NCBI GenBank assembly: GCA_015143295.1
Contig: CM026565.1
Coordinates: 12,212,041-12,276,040 of the forward strand
DNA from: Tetracentron sinense
Taxonomy: Eukaryota > Streptophyta > Magnoliopsida > Trochodendrales > Trochodendraceae
DNA length: 64,000 nucleotides
Direction: 5' to 3'
Both the position numbers and the translations under genes were made by a program. The notes under the pieces were generated by a model, which saw only the letters and a program-made list of their open reading frames with translations, made no database searches and had not been told where the DNA came from. Shown here one piece after another: positions 1 through 11,110 of this stretch (position 1 is its first letter; the number at the start of each line of letters is the position of its first letter).

Positions 1-662
1 AAATAACACCGGGGCACCCCACGGTGAGACACTTGGTTGAATGAAACCAAGGCCTTGTAATTCCTCCAACTGAGTCTTCAACTCCTTGAGTTCAATAGGG
101 GCCATTCTATACGGAGCCCTGAAAATAGGAGCTGTGCCTGGTGCAAGCTCAATCACAAACTCAATCTCCCTGTCTGGAGGCAACCTTGGCAAATCCTCTA
201 GAAACACATCCAGGAATTCACTCACGACCGGAATAGTCGAAGAGTCCTTTACGTCGAGGTTCGCTAGGCTCAACGCCGCAAAACGGGTAATATCTCTACT
301 TCTCAACCCCCGAAAATGAAATGGCTTGCCTTCTACTGGCCGGAAGAGTACCAACTTTTCAAAACAAGCCACATGCCCATGATGTGTTGCTAACCAATCT
401 ATTCCCAATATAACGTCAAAGTCTTGGAATCCAAGAACTATTAGATCAACCGCCAACTCGTGGCTTCCCACTTGAACCACACAATTTCGACACACTTTAT
501 CTATCAATACTGTTTTGCCGAGAGGAATTGAAATGGCTAACTCTAGTTCTAGCTGAGTAGGCTCTATAGAAAAGCTTTCTGAAAAGCTCGGCCAGACAAA
601 CGAACGAGTAGACCTGGTATCAATCAACACTCTAGCCAAACACTCGTTGACTAGTAGGGTTC
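1..662 (-). pseudogene. pol: gypsy pol fragment: protease and start of reverse transcriptase
   Basis: The translation matches the first ~220 codons of the intact pol at 13832-17157: aspartic protease, the ILGIDWLATHHGH segment, then the linker into RT ending at the conserved SPWGAPVLF region at the window edge. The expected protease motif DTGSTHSF reads DTRSTRSF here, so the catalytic-loop glycine is lost. Several CAG/CAA-type positions are altered. There is no ATG at the beginning; the frame starts at the 3' border of the putative intron at 662. Its gag partner is also broken, so this is a relic. Confidence 0.85.
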
Positions 663-804
663 CTGAAATTTCAACTAGCTACGCCAATCCATGCATCACA
701 TCATATGTATATAGGTAGATAGATATATAGCACGCCATATACGTACACAAGGAGTAAAGCATAACATGACAATCGCGGATAAAATAATAACTCTAAACGC
801 GTAC
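663..804 (-). other. putative gag-pol intron (GT...AG), element 1
   Basis: On the minus strand the segment begins GTACGCG and ends AATTTCAG. It is AT-rich and full of stops. The codons before it (…DDVVQ plus one base) and after it (…[13 protein letters not shown]) join in frame when it is removed. It occupies the same place as 17158-17302 and 58549-58641. Splicing is inferred; the sequence shows only the borders and frame. Confidence 0.6.
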
Positions 805-2053
805 CTTGCACCACATCATCGGATGCAAGTGCATCATCCTCTGTCAAGGCAAAAATTCGCCCCTGGTTTGCCTAGCGAGGCGGAGGTGTAGACCGGGTAG
901 TCTGGGATGACGCCTGGTATGATCCTGCTGGGCGTGTTGGGGGCCTAATCCCCTGAGACTGGCCTGGTAAATAACGACTGGGGCAATCCCTAATCACATG
1001 GCCCTGACAACCACAATGAAAACATCCACCCGATGCCCTTCGGTAATCTCCCGCCAGGTGCCTTCTGCCGCACGAAGTGCAGACCTCGTGTGTATAGGTT
1101 GGAGGGGCCGGAGGTGGAGCATACCTCACCGTCTGAGGTGCAACTGTCCGTGGAGCTGGAAGAGCCTGAGGTCGTGGTGCTTGAGGCATGTACGGCCGTG
1201 GAACTGGAGGCGCATAAGATGGCCTCATCGGTGGTGCTGGCCACGTTACTGATAAGGGCCGATACGAGCCCGCGTCTCTGGAGGTGCCGAACTAATAGGT
1301 TAGCCTCTTGCCAACTCCCTCTTCTTGGACACCGCTTCCGAATTTGCCTCGATCAATAAGGCCTTGTCTACTACTTTCGGATAAGTAGCGTGCCTGAAAG
1401 CCCGATACTTTCTCCATAATGACATCCTTGAGCCCTTGCTCAAATCTCCTCGCCTTCCTTGCCTCAGTAGCAACCATGTGAGGCACAAATCTAGAGAGTT
1501 CCGAGAACTTAGCCTCATAAGCGGCCATAGTCATCGAACCTTGCTCTAGGTTAATGAACTCTCTTTCTTTCTTTTTCCGTGCTCCAACAGGAAAGTACTT
1601 CTTATAAAAAGTATCCTTGAACTCCTCCCAAGTCCAAGGTTGACCCTGCATGGTCAAATCTCGCGTCCTCAAGGCGGATAACCACCAATGGTGGGCTTCG
1701 CCCTTTAGCATGAAAACAGCCCATGCCACTTTCTCTTCCTCTGTCAGAGAGAGAACCACAAATATCTTCTCCACTTGGAGTATCAAAGCCTCCGCAGTGA
1801 GAGGGTCCACACTCCCATGGAATGATGGAGGCCTCAATCTCTTGAATGCCTCAACCCAAGCTATACGATGTATTGGAGCCGCAGGCAGTGGAGTAGGTGC
1901 CGCTGATGATGGTATAGTTTGCCGAGCCGCCAGTATGGCGAGTGTCTCAGCAATAGAGCCTAAGACCTGAGAGACGTCCGGCTGCTCATCCTCATCTCTA
2001 GAAGAAGATAAAGCTCTTGTGTGTGGTCCACGACCCCGTGTGCCCCGCCTCAA
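805..2053 (-). pseudogene. gag: gypsy gag, frameshifted
   Basis: Gag is the structural capsid/nucleocapsid protein. The frame opens at 2053 with TTG where sister copies have ATG. It runs through the retrotransposon gag core (WTWEEFKDTFYKKYFP, EFINLEQGSM), then shifts frame near 1400, where the continuation FRHATYPKVVDKALL lies in another frame. The Pro-rich linker and the CCHC zinc knuckle CFHCGCQGHVIRDC (about 1010-1050) lie in the 872-1228 frame, which stops at a TAG at 872-874 where sisters have CAG (Gln). Without these breaks it would be about 410 residues, like the copy at 17270-18541. Confidence 0.85.
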
Positions 2054-2392
2054 GACTAAAGCCCTTAGAACAATATCACCACATGAGTCTCACTTGAAAC
2101 CACAATTTATCACAGTTCCAGTTCACCACAATTCAATTTGTATTAATTGTAATATAGTAATATACATCGCATCACAACCATTGGTGTATTTATAATATTA
2201 TACCTTGGTGTTCTAGCGTTCCTAAGACTCATACTTGGTTGAAACAACCACTTTGACTAAGACTAAAGTTTAGTCTTACACTTGGATCACGACTCGCTTC
2301 CGGCTTACTTCCTTCCTAACTTGTTTCCTGGTATATGCTCTTGTCAAGCCGTGGTACTAGATTCTAAGTGACCTTAGAGACCTAAAGCCTAA

Positions 2393-2404
2393 GCTTTGAT
2401 ACCA
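2393..2404 (-). promoter_or_regulatory. primer binding site (initiator tRNA-Met type), one mismatch
   Basis: The minus strand reads TGGTATCAAAGC. The usual plant retroelement PBS complementary to the 3' end of initiator tRNA-Met is TGGTATCAGAGC, so one base has changed. It lies 5 bases inside the 5' LTR, as in the other copies. Confidence 0.85.
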
Positions 2405-2409
2405 CTTCT

Positions 2410-4620
2410 TGTCGCGACCCAAAACTCACCCTAGGAGTTAGAGTGAACTTTGGACGACTAATCATGGCTTACATGACTTGTTTGACAAACCATCCTGCAA
2501 AAACCCACAGAGCATATACAATAGAGGACGTAAATAGCGGAAACATACGTAAACATAGCACAGCGGAAGACTAACAAACCTCTATGTATATACATATGTG
2601 ATCCAAGTTACACAAAAGAAGTCCAAAGAAAGTGCGGACAAGCCCGCCAAAATACATGGATATACATCTCTCAACTCACCCACAGCTCTATCACTCAGAA
2701 TCTACAACCACTACCTAATAGTAGCCACTGTAACGGAGGTTCCTCAAATGTTCTCGACGTACTCGCCTCCCCATGGGGCGGGAAAGCAAGACATAAAAGG
2801 AGCAAACCTCCGCTATCACCCTGCCGACATAAGTAGTAAGGTGGTGATGTAATACTCAGCGGGTGACCAATACTAACCATATCGTCAGCATAAATGGCCA
2901 ATACTAAATCAGGAGCATCAGCTAGTAAACGGGAACAATTCCATGTCATCAAGTAAAGCATTTATAATAATGCTTGCAAATTTCTTAAAAAAAGCGAGAA
3001 AACCTCTTGCGAAAATCATCATTGCACTGACTTCACTAATATCGCTTTCGTACCTGAAAGCTTTCATGTTTGTCTTGCTGTAATCTTGTCGAGGTGTCCT
3101 GCCATGCCAGCGTGTCAAAATTTTCTTGTGATCCATGTAACTTGGAGTACATTGTGAGATGTCTTGTTGAGATGCACGTGAGAGGGAAGGGAGGGACCCT
3201 TCTTTCTGCAATTACCACTGAGAGGGAAGGGAGGCCCTTCTTTATGATATGTATGTCTTGCGAGGGAAGGGAGGCCATTCTTTTGGCGATGCACTTGTGA
3301 GTTGAGTGGAGACCCTGTGGAATGTTTGGTCTTGTTTCCTGTGAAACAAAGCGATTGTAAATATATGGGATCTGTTCCCACCTCTAATCAATGTTCTGTG
3401 AAAATACGAAAATCATGTAGCATTGCCGTGCCATGGGAAGTCGTGTGCATCTTGCAATTGTGAATTAAATAGGACAGGTTTGGGGATTTCACAAGTAAGT
3501 GACATCGCACAAATTTTCAACCAGTAATCAATTAAACAATTAGGGAAAAAGCACGACAAACCACTAAGGATAACCCAATATTTCAATAAACTTAAGATGC
3601 ATCTCTTCCTAATTTAATCTTCATTTTATTTAACCTTGGCGCTCTATCACACTTGGTATGTTTATTATTTGGGGTAACCCTACAACACTGCTTTTCTAGG
3701 TGGGTTATATCATAAAATGTTGTTCATTAGGCTTCAAGCCCTCCCTTTTTAATTATCAAAAACACACCCATTGGCATCCAACGGCCCATTCCTTCTATCA
3801 CAACATCCACAATCCAATCATGTAGCACAAGTATAGATGAAGGAAAAAAAGCAAATGGAGGAAAAGAGGAACTATAACTAGGAGCGGTGCAAGAGTACCG
3901 ACCTTGTCAATGGGATAGAAAATCCATCCAAAACGTGGTGAGGCACGATGCAATAGCTTGGAACACGAGCTCCACGAAGGTCTTGAGCTTGAGTCGTGAG
4001 GAAAATGGGCTTGAGGTTGATCTAAGTCTTCATCCCTTTTATTTCTTCACAAAGGAACCCCAGGGTTAGAATAGCCCTCTCATCTTCTCAACTCTCCAAT
4101 GTCTCTAGTGTTTTAAATGAACTAAAGTTTCGGGCAACCCTTAAGAGTAAAGAGTGAACGCCAAAAGACCGAAACACCTTACTGAAAATCGTGCCAAAAC
4201 ACGAATACACCGACGATCCGGGGTCGATGAAACCAGCATGCAGAGCGAACTCGGTTGCCTAACGACCCCCCCCCGCACGCACCTTGGTGTGTTGACCGAG
4301 CTCACGGTCAAAACTCAAACTTCTGGAAATTCCCCATACAAAAACTTTTTTGACCAGCGATAGCCTCCCCGCGAGTCGACGTCGCAGCCATGGAAGACGA
4401 AGAGATTGGGGGTTTGCAGGGCCAAACTCGGGTTGGCCAAGTCATTTTGACGCGTTCGTAGAGTTTTGACGATTCAACTTGCGTGGGTTCGTACTCTCGA
4501 AACGAAATTTTGGACATTTCAGAATTTCCAATTATTTATATTTTTATTGTACTACTTGAAAGGCCAATGAGCGTCCAAAAGTGTTCATGCTTTAAGCATG
4601 AAAAATTACGGGGTCTTACT
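2410..4620 (-). repeat. 5' LTR of element 1 (about 2.2 kb)
   Basis: The minus strand starts at 4620 with a degenerate form of TGTAGAGCCCC and ends GGGTCGCGACA at 2410. It contains the conserved block around 4440-4520 (TTTTGACGCGTTCG, GATTCAACTTGCGT), three GGGAAGGGAG-type hairpin repeats at 3180-3275, and the leader micro-ORF. The micro-ORF is broken: ATG at 2830 is followed after four codons by TGA because of an extra G. The palindrome cassette near 4200-4380 is largely eroded. Confidence 0.85.
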
Positions 4621-6000
4621 CTAATCCATAAATCTTATCTCAAGATCTCGCACCCAAGAATGGGATTATGATTGCAATTATCTCTATCATCTTCTTTGGG
4701 ACGGGTTTCCCTAGCAACGTGGTGTTCCCCTTGTCAGTGATATAGCAAGCTACCTAGCAGACCCCTATTGAGTTTGTACATTCTAAATGAGATTAACGGG
4801 ATTGTAGTGGAATTTGGGGTAATCTACATTCCAGTTAGATACTCATGACTACTTGATCTTTTATGCCAACACTTTGAATTGGTCAGAGCTCTCATTAAAG
4901 TTTTGGAACAGGGGGGTGGCTCAATAGCATGACAGGACATTAAACATGACTCATAGTTACACACATCCTAGCATTTAATCATTAGATCAGGGCTTTAGAT
5001 CTTGGTAGGTGAGATATGTGCTATCATTAGTCAATTTCGTAGACCTGCTCATCGATTAAAATTGGAAAATACTGTACCATATTTGAGAGCATTGGGGCGG
5101 GCCAGTATAAATAACAATAGCAAACTTTACATTGTGAGGATAGACCACACATGCACTACACAAGGTGGATCGTACACTATCATCACTGAGCATCTCATGC
5201 ATATCTCTTATGTGTAAATCAGCGATTCCCAATTTTCTGCCGTGGCCTTCCAAGACAAGACATGACTGTCACTGTTCCAGCGTTCTGTTTCCTTTGTTAA
5301 GTGAAACGACTCTATCATTCTGGTTCGTCTGTTGACAGGAAGAGCTGTGCCCCCATTTTATTGACACCTCCCTATCAGGCCATACACAAACCTAATCTTC
5401 CTAATAAAGCAATAGGCTTAGGAGTTTGCACTCAGAGTAAATTATGTCACAACTACTTTTGGCACAGACAAGGACCTCAGATAATTGAATTCGAGTCTTA
5501 TTGAGCATGGAAGGTCATAGGGCCAAGAATATAGTCTCAGTAGGATAGATTCAGCCACCATTTATGTCGGTAACACAGTAATAAAATGAGTTTTCATGTA
5601 TCTTGAGGGACAACAGAAATCATGACAAAATTATACATCTACTGAAATATCAAAAGCACTTCACAATATTTATCATTGTATCACATGTATAAATAAATAT
5701 ACAAAATCATCAAATGATAATAACTCAAATTTCATTTTAATTAGATCAAACTAAATCAATGAACTCCCACTAGCCCAGAAATCTTAATGATCTAATCCAG
5801 GAAGTACAAAGGGTCATTTGTTAACACAGTGGGCTTTTAATGGTTCCGTCATGCGTATGATGGACCATTGGTCATACAAAGCCCCATGGGCCCAAATAAC
5901 AATTATAAAGTGGCCTGTGCAATCAATAAAAAAAAAGCCCATAAATCAAAATGGACTATATTATCCTTTTAATTCCTTGAATTAATTTTTAGCCATTAGG
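4621..6000. other. unassigned AT-rich intergenic or old repeat sequence
   Basis: I see no coding region longer than short chance ORFs, no LTR border and no RNA gene. The last five bases (TTAGG, 5996-6000) are the left target duplication of the solo LTR that follows. Confidence 0.5.
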
Positions 6001-8547
6001 TGTAGAGCCCGGAATTTTCCATGCTTAATACATGGCACTTTCGTACCAATTTTTCCGTTAAAGTATTACAATTAATAAATGGAAGAAATTAGAAATTCCT
6101 ACAGTCAAAAATGTTCCTTTTCGCATACGAACCCAACGCAAAGTTTAAATCGTCGAAATCCGACGAGCGAGTCAAAAGATATGTCCCAACATTTGGACCT
6201 GCAGGCACACCGATCGCTCGTCCATGGGAGCTATTTGATCGGGCCAAAACCGATCGTCGTACTTATCGACCGATCCAAGATTTTGTATGGGGAAATTTTC
6301 CCAGAGAGTTATTTTGGTCGAGAGCTCCAGTCAACACAACCGATCGCTCGGAAAAACATCTTTTCCGTGTTTTTGCAGAATTTCCGTAAGGGTGTTTCGT
6401 CTTTTGGCGTTCTCATCTTTTATTCTAAGGGATGCCCAAAGCCTTTTAGGAAATGATCTCTGTAACAGTGAAGAACCTCATTTACCACACTTAGAGACAG
6501 GATCGTTAGAGACATAGAAGAGGGCAATTCTAACCTGGGTTTACTTTGGGAGAAATCCAAGGGTTTCAAGACCCACAATCACCTCAAGCTGGATTAACTC
6601 AAGATTTTTGACTCAAGCATTCGAGGAAGCTCGTGATCCAGCTAGTGCAGCAGCTACACGTTTGTTTTTGGAAGGGGCGTCTTCCTCATGTTCTTCAGGT
6701 CGCTACGTCTTGCTACCCTCCTAGTTTTATAGTTCTTCTTTTCCTTTATTTTCTTTGTTCCTTTATACATCCCTGTAGTAAAGATGGGATTTGTGAATGG
6801 TGAATTGAGATGAATGTTGGCATGGATGCCGTGGTAGTTATGCTGATGGATGAACGGGGAGGTTCATTAGTACCCATAAAACATTACATATTTGATGTGA
6901 TTACACCCACTAGACAAGGCAGTTGTAGGTTTAATAAATAATGAATGCACCCGGTTAGATGAAATGCCAATAGTGAATCAAATGAATAATAAATTAAGAA
7001 ATTCATTTTATAAGGTTATGAAATTGCTAGGGTCATGATGTGTGTGTGTGATTGGTCGCTTCCCTAAAGATATGAATATTAAAATTTGCCACCAAAGCAT
7101 TGAGGTAGTGTTATTAATGACTCAATGCCATATTTAATTCAAATGCACGTATTCACACGACCTCACGAGCACGCATCCATGCATGATTTACCGAGGTTTC
7201 AAGAATGGGATTTAGAGTGAGACATCTCCTACCTATGTTTGAACCTCGCTTTTTGCAAGGACAATACAACATGCATTTTCATAAAGGGTCCTCCCTTCCC
7301 CTCGCAGTGCATCTCCAAGGACCAACTCACCAAGGTGAAACCTCCCGTGGCGAAGAGAACATCGGCACAAGCATGGCAGATCTCTATTAAGAATGGTCTC
7401 CCTTCCTCAACCAAGTATTTACTTTTTCCCGAGTAAGCATGACATGACTAGCAGAGCATTCTACAGAACTCAAGGGTCGCCCTTCCCTTCACAAGCTAGT
7501 ATTACGTTTGCCCGAGTAAGCATGACGAACAGCATGACAGAGCATGAGCATATACTAGGAAGAAGGGTCTCCCGTCCCTCACATGAGATCATTTACCTGT
7601 TCCGATCGGTTAAGGCATGGTCAGGGGAGTCCCATTCCTCGCCAGTTGAGGCACTTCTCATGAATCTAAGTCCTCCCTGCCTGTACCTCACTAGTAGGTT
7701 AACTTTTCCCGGGAAACATGACAGACATCCTGACAAGCATGAGCATTCTAGGAAAGAAGGTCTCCCTGCCCTCACAAAGTAATCACTTTCAGAACAAGCA
7801 GTATGATACAACCATGGCATGTACATGACACGCATGTACAAGCATGACATCATGACATTGGTAGCATCCCGGTTTTCAAGCATAAAAGGGGTATTTCATC
7901 AAGTCAAGTGCACAAGAATTTTCAGGGGTTTTTTACCGGCTTTTAGGATGCAAACATGATGAATTATTTGCATTTTAACTTTATTGTCATCGATACGAAT
8001 CATTCCTGTTTAAGATGCTTGAATTGTTTCCTCCTTTAGTATGCGTATCCGTTGCTATTGAATATTGGTTAGTGCTTGGACCATCTGAGTATCTCCAATG
8101 CTCACCATACTTCCTTATTGTCGGCATGTTCTGGCGGAGCAGCTTGCTCCTTTTGATGTCTAGCTCTGAGATCCCTTGGTGGAGGAGGCTACTCGAGAAC
8201 CTTTTTAGGAACCATCCAGTAGAGGTTACCAATTAGAGTGGTTGTAGATTCTCTGATATAGCCTGGTGGTGTGAGTTGAGAGAGACTACCATATATTGTT
8301 GGCGGGCAGTCCGCTACTTTTTCTTTTGGTTCTCCTTTTTGTATAAACTGGGATTTACGTATTATATACATAGAGGTTTGGTACGACTTCCGCTATACCA
8401 TGTGTAGAGTATGTTTCCTCCGGCTGGTTTTTGTCCTCTATTTATAAAATGCTCTGTAGGTTTTTGCATGGCTTGTTTGTCAAGCAAGTCATGATAGTCG
8501 GCCCAAAGTTCACTCTTGAACTCCTAGGGTGTGTTTGGGTCGCGACA
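6001..8547 (+). mobile_element. gypsy solo LTR with TSD TTAGG
   Basis: The LTR starts TGTAGAGCCC at 6001 and ends GGTCGCGACA at 8547, flanked by TTAGG at 5996-6000 and 8548-8552. There is no internal region, so it is a solo LTR. Inside are a degraded cassette (CCGATCGCTCG at about 6209 and 6340), hairpin repeats of the AAGGGTCTCCCTTCC type between about 7280 and 7780, and a decayed leader micro-ORF near 8112-8235 that no longer reads through. It is clearly older than the LTRs at 10699-21889. Confidence 0.93.
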
Positions 8548-8552
8548 TTAGG

Positions 8553-9801
8553 TTTCACCAGACCCGTAAGGTCCTAAAGAAATTATGATCTTTAAAACAT
8601 ACGAAATCTCTAAGAACCCGTCGCGACTAGGTGGCGTCTACGTCCAATTCTATGCAAATAGCAGTACTCTCCCAAACTCGTGAATATTGTTAGCTGACAT
8701 CTATGGCCACATTAAGGTGCACAATTAATTCTCATAATCAGCAATCGTAATTGAACCATTGCCACGTACAAAAAATTACAACATGGACACTACGATTCAT
8801 TTGGTATCAGCCCCCTAAACTTGCTACTTAAGAAATAGCCTTGTCGTCCGGCCTTTTCGGTCTTATCTCAGGATGATCTTAATCTAATAAGATGCGTGAG
8901 AGAAATCAAAATTCTAAAACATTAGAAATTTCTTATTCTTGAAAGACAGATCCCATGCAAGGTCTGTCAACTCTTCCGAATCCGACTAACGGGTAAGATC
9001 CTCTCTGGCTCACACAGAAAACCATATATAGTGCAAGGGCTGGTTCGGTAAGCCCAATGAGCTTCGGGCGTTGTGCTAGCCTCGGCTCACAATACAAGAC
9101 TGCGTTTGTACAAATTTATACAAGCATTCATGTTCATGCACGCAATTACAATACTTTCTCAAGGCATAGTCCGGGCATATGAACGGGTTTTCAAAGTCAA
9201 AACAATTTTCTAAGCATCATGGCAGTTTTTTCTGCATTCAAAGCACGCAACGTCAAGATGATGGCAGTTGTAGGCCCGTTGTCTTCTATGCTATTTTCGA
9301 CATTTCTGTCGGGAATTACTGCCATCATTTCTTTCGCTTTGTGTCAATTTTGTACTATTGTTGTTGTGATGTGTTCTTTTGTTACTGGTTAGTAGTAGCT
9401 TGTACGATACATCACTGAGGAAAGTGCACTCGCGACCAACATTGGTAACTTAATCCCATGCGTCTAGCCGACTTTCAATTAGGCGGCAGGCTACTATGAA
9501 GAAGCCCTCGACTCCGGGAGCCTTGGGTCGCTGAAGAGTTAAAGAGAGGAGAGAGAGCCGTCTATCCCCTAGTCGTCTTCAAGGCGTGGGACCGAGACTT
9601 GGACGTCGTGCGGTACCTTGACTACTGTTGAGGATGTCGGTCACTGACAGGGTGGCTTTACTGTATTTTTGGCCTTTCTGATATTGGTCGGCCGATCCAC
9701 CTTAAAATGCGTGTAGACATGTTTTGTTATATAATGTTAACTTGAATACTATTTAGCTTCCGCCCGTGTAGTGTATTATATGTTTAGCTTAGGCGCTTTC
9801 A
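8553..9801. other. unassigned repeat-like sequence left of the assembly gap
   Basis: No gene is recognisable. It contains stretches such as CCCGTCGCGACTAGGTGG (about 8618) and a moderately GC-rich part at 9470-9650 resembling decayed retroelement internal sequence, but no domain can be named. Confidence 0.4.
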
Positions 9802-9901
9802 NNNNNNNNNNNNNNNNNNNNNNNNNNNNNNNNNNNNNNNNNNNNNNNNNNNNNNNNNNNNNNNNNNNNNNNNNNNNNNNNNNNNNNNNNNNNNNNNNNN
9901 N
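9802..9901. other. assembly gap (100 N)
   Basis: Exactly 100 unknown bases, the conventional size for a gap of unknown length. ORFs crossing it are meaningless. Confidence 0.99.
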
Positions 9902-10698
9902 GCACCGGTCCAATTACATGCAAAAATTTTCGGGGCTTACTAGGTATGACTATATACATCAAGCTCACGAGGACAAGCTCTGAAAATGGTAAGTATAGGG
10001 ATAAGATTATCCTTATACCTAAAAAATAATGCAGGAGTGGCTTAAACCAGTAACAGAATAGGGATAAGGTAGTCCCTTCTAATGGATGTTCTTGGTTTAT
10101 GCCCAAACAAAGACCTATAGTCTATATGCTTATACTGGTGTATGCAAGGTTTTTGTCTAAAAGGTTGATGAACACTTGACCGTATATACAACTCCCCGGT
10201 ATAGAACATACCTGAAAATGGACGATTGATGCTAGCGGGAAAGACCAGTAGTGTTTACCGGAGATAACCATCCCTCGGTCTACAACCAATACTTTCCACA
10301 TATGTTTGGGCTCCAGCCTCGGGGATAACCATCCCTCGATTGTAAGCTTACTGGATCCAACTAGATAGGTGAAGGGTTTTTATTTTATTATGCAATGAAT
10401 ATGAATGCATATACATCAATCAAAATCAAACAAAGAATATAAAATGGAATTCTAGGCATGTTGCTAAGTTGGCAAACAAATGACAGAGATTCGATGAACG
10501 ATAGCAAAGTAAAAATATGTATAGAATTAGCAGCATATAGATGAAAGTAAAAGTTTCTAATATGGTTTCCCTAATTCGGTTCAGACTTAAATTTTGGCTT
10601 GAATACTGGTCTGCAAAATCAGAGTCCCTAGTAGGGTCGCCAAGCTGTAGACCCAAGATTTTAACCCCACTCCCGATTAGGATTGAACCCAAGGAGGA
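9902..10698. other. old repeat flank interrupted by the young gypsy element
   Basis: No gene is seen. Across the insertion, the right end (10640-10698, with GTCGCCAAGCTGTAG) continues at 21895 (GAGTCACCACC, 21923-21933). Such paired GTCGCCA/GTCACCACC stretches are common in leader or LTR-border sequence of old plant retroelements, so an ancient LTR element is likely but unclassified. GAGGA at 10694-10698 is the left TSD of the next element. Confidence 0.45.
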
Positions 10699-10990
10699 TG
10701 TCGCGCCCCAAAACCCACCCTAGGAGTTAGAGTGAACTTTGGACGACTAATCATGACTTGCTTGACAACTAACCTGCAAAACCCATAGAGCATATACAAT
10801 AGAGGATATAAATAGCGGAAACATACTCTAACATAGCACAGCGGAAGACTACCAAACCTCTATGTATATACATACGCAAATCCAAGTTTATACAAAAAGT
10901 CTCCAAAGAAAGTGCAGACATGCCCACCAAAATACATAAATCTAACTCTCATCTCACCCACAGCTAATCCACTCAGAATCTAATCACCAC

Positions 10991-11110
10991 CTACTGATAA
11001 CCCTCTACGGGAGGTTCCTCCAAAGGCTCCTCGGCGTACTCCTCTTCCACCCATGGACCAGGAGCACAAACATCAAATGGGGCAGCAGCTCCCTCAGAAC
11101 CTGCCGACAT
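10991..11110 (-). CDS. conserved LTR micro-ORF, 39 aa
   Basis: ATG at 11110, TAG at 10991-10993. The peptide starts MSAGSEGAAA, continues PFDVCAPGPWVEEEYAEEP and ends in a Glu/Pro-rich tail (VEGYQ). No family is known to me. Its only cysteine, the PGPW turn and the acidic tail recur in the other LTR subfamilies although codons differ, which points to selection on the peptide. A small stem-loop (GCTGAG, nine bases, CTCAGC) ends 12 bases before the ATG. Because it lies in the last third of the LTR, the copy in the 5' LTR would be in the RNA leader upstream of gag, that is, a uORF. Translation is not proven. Confidence 0.55.
   Translation of the reverse strand: MSAGSEGAAAPFDVCAPGPWVEEEYAEEPLEEPPVEGYQ

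Larger units (their letters stand above)
1..4620 (-). mobile_element. Ty3/gypsy (Tekay/Del-like) element 1, decayed, truncated by window edge
   Basis: Reading on the minus strand, a 5' LTR (4620 down to 2410) is followed by a PBS, gag, a gap resembling an intron, and the start of pol (protease and first part of RT). The rest of pol and the 3' LTR lie outside the window. The same gene order and close sequence are seen in the complete element at 10699-21889. The copy is dead: gag has lost its ATG (ATG to TTG), has a frameshift near 1400 and a stop at 872-874, and the protease motif DTG reads DTR. Confidence 0.9.

Noticed and set aside
10541..10723. Possible host gene in 8553-10698
   Set aside because: Only short chance ORFs, one crossing N bases; no domain or splice pattern recognised.
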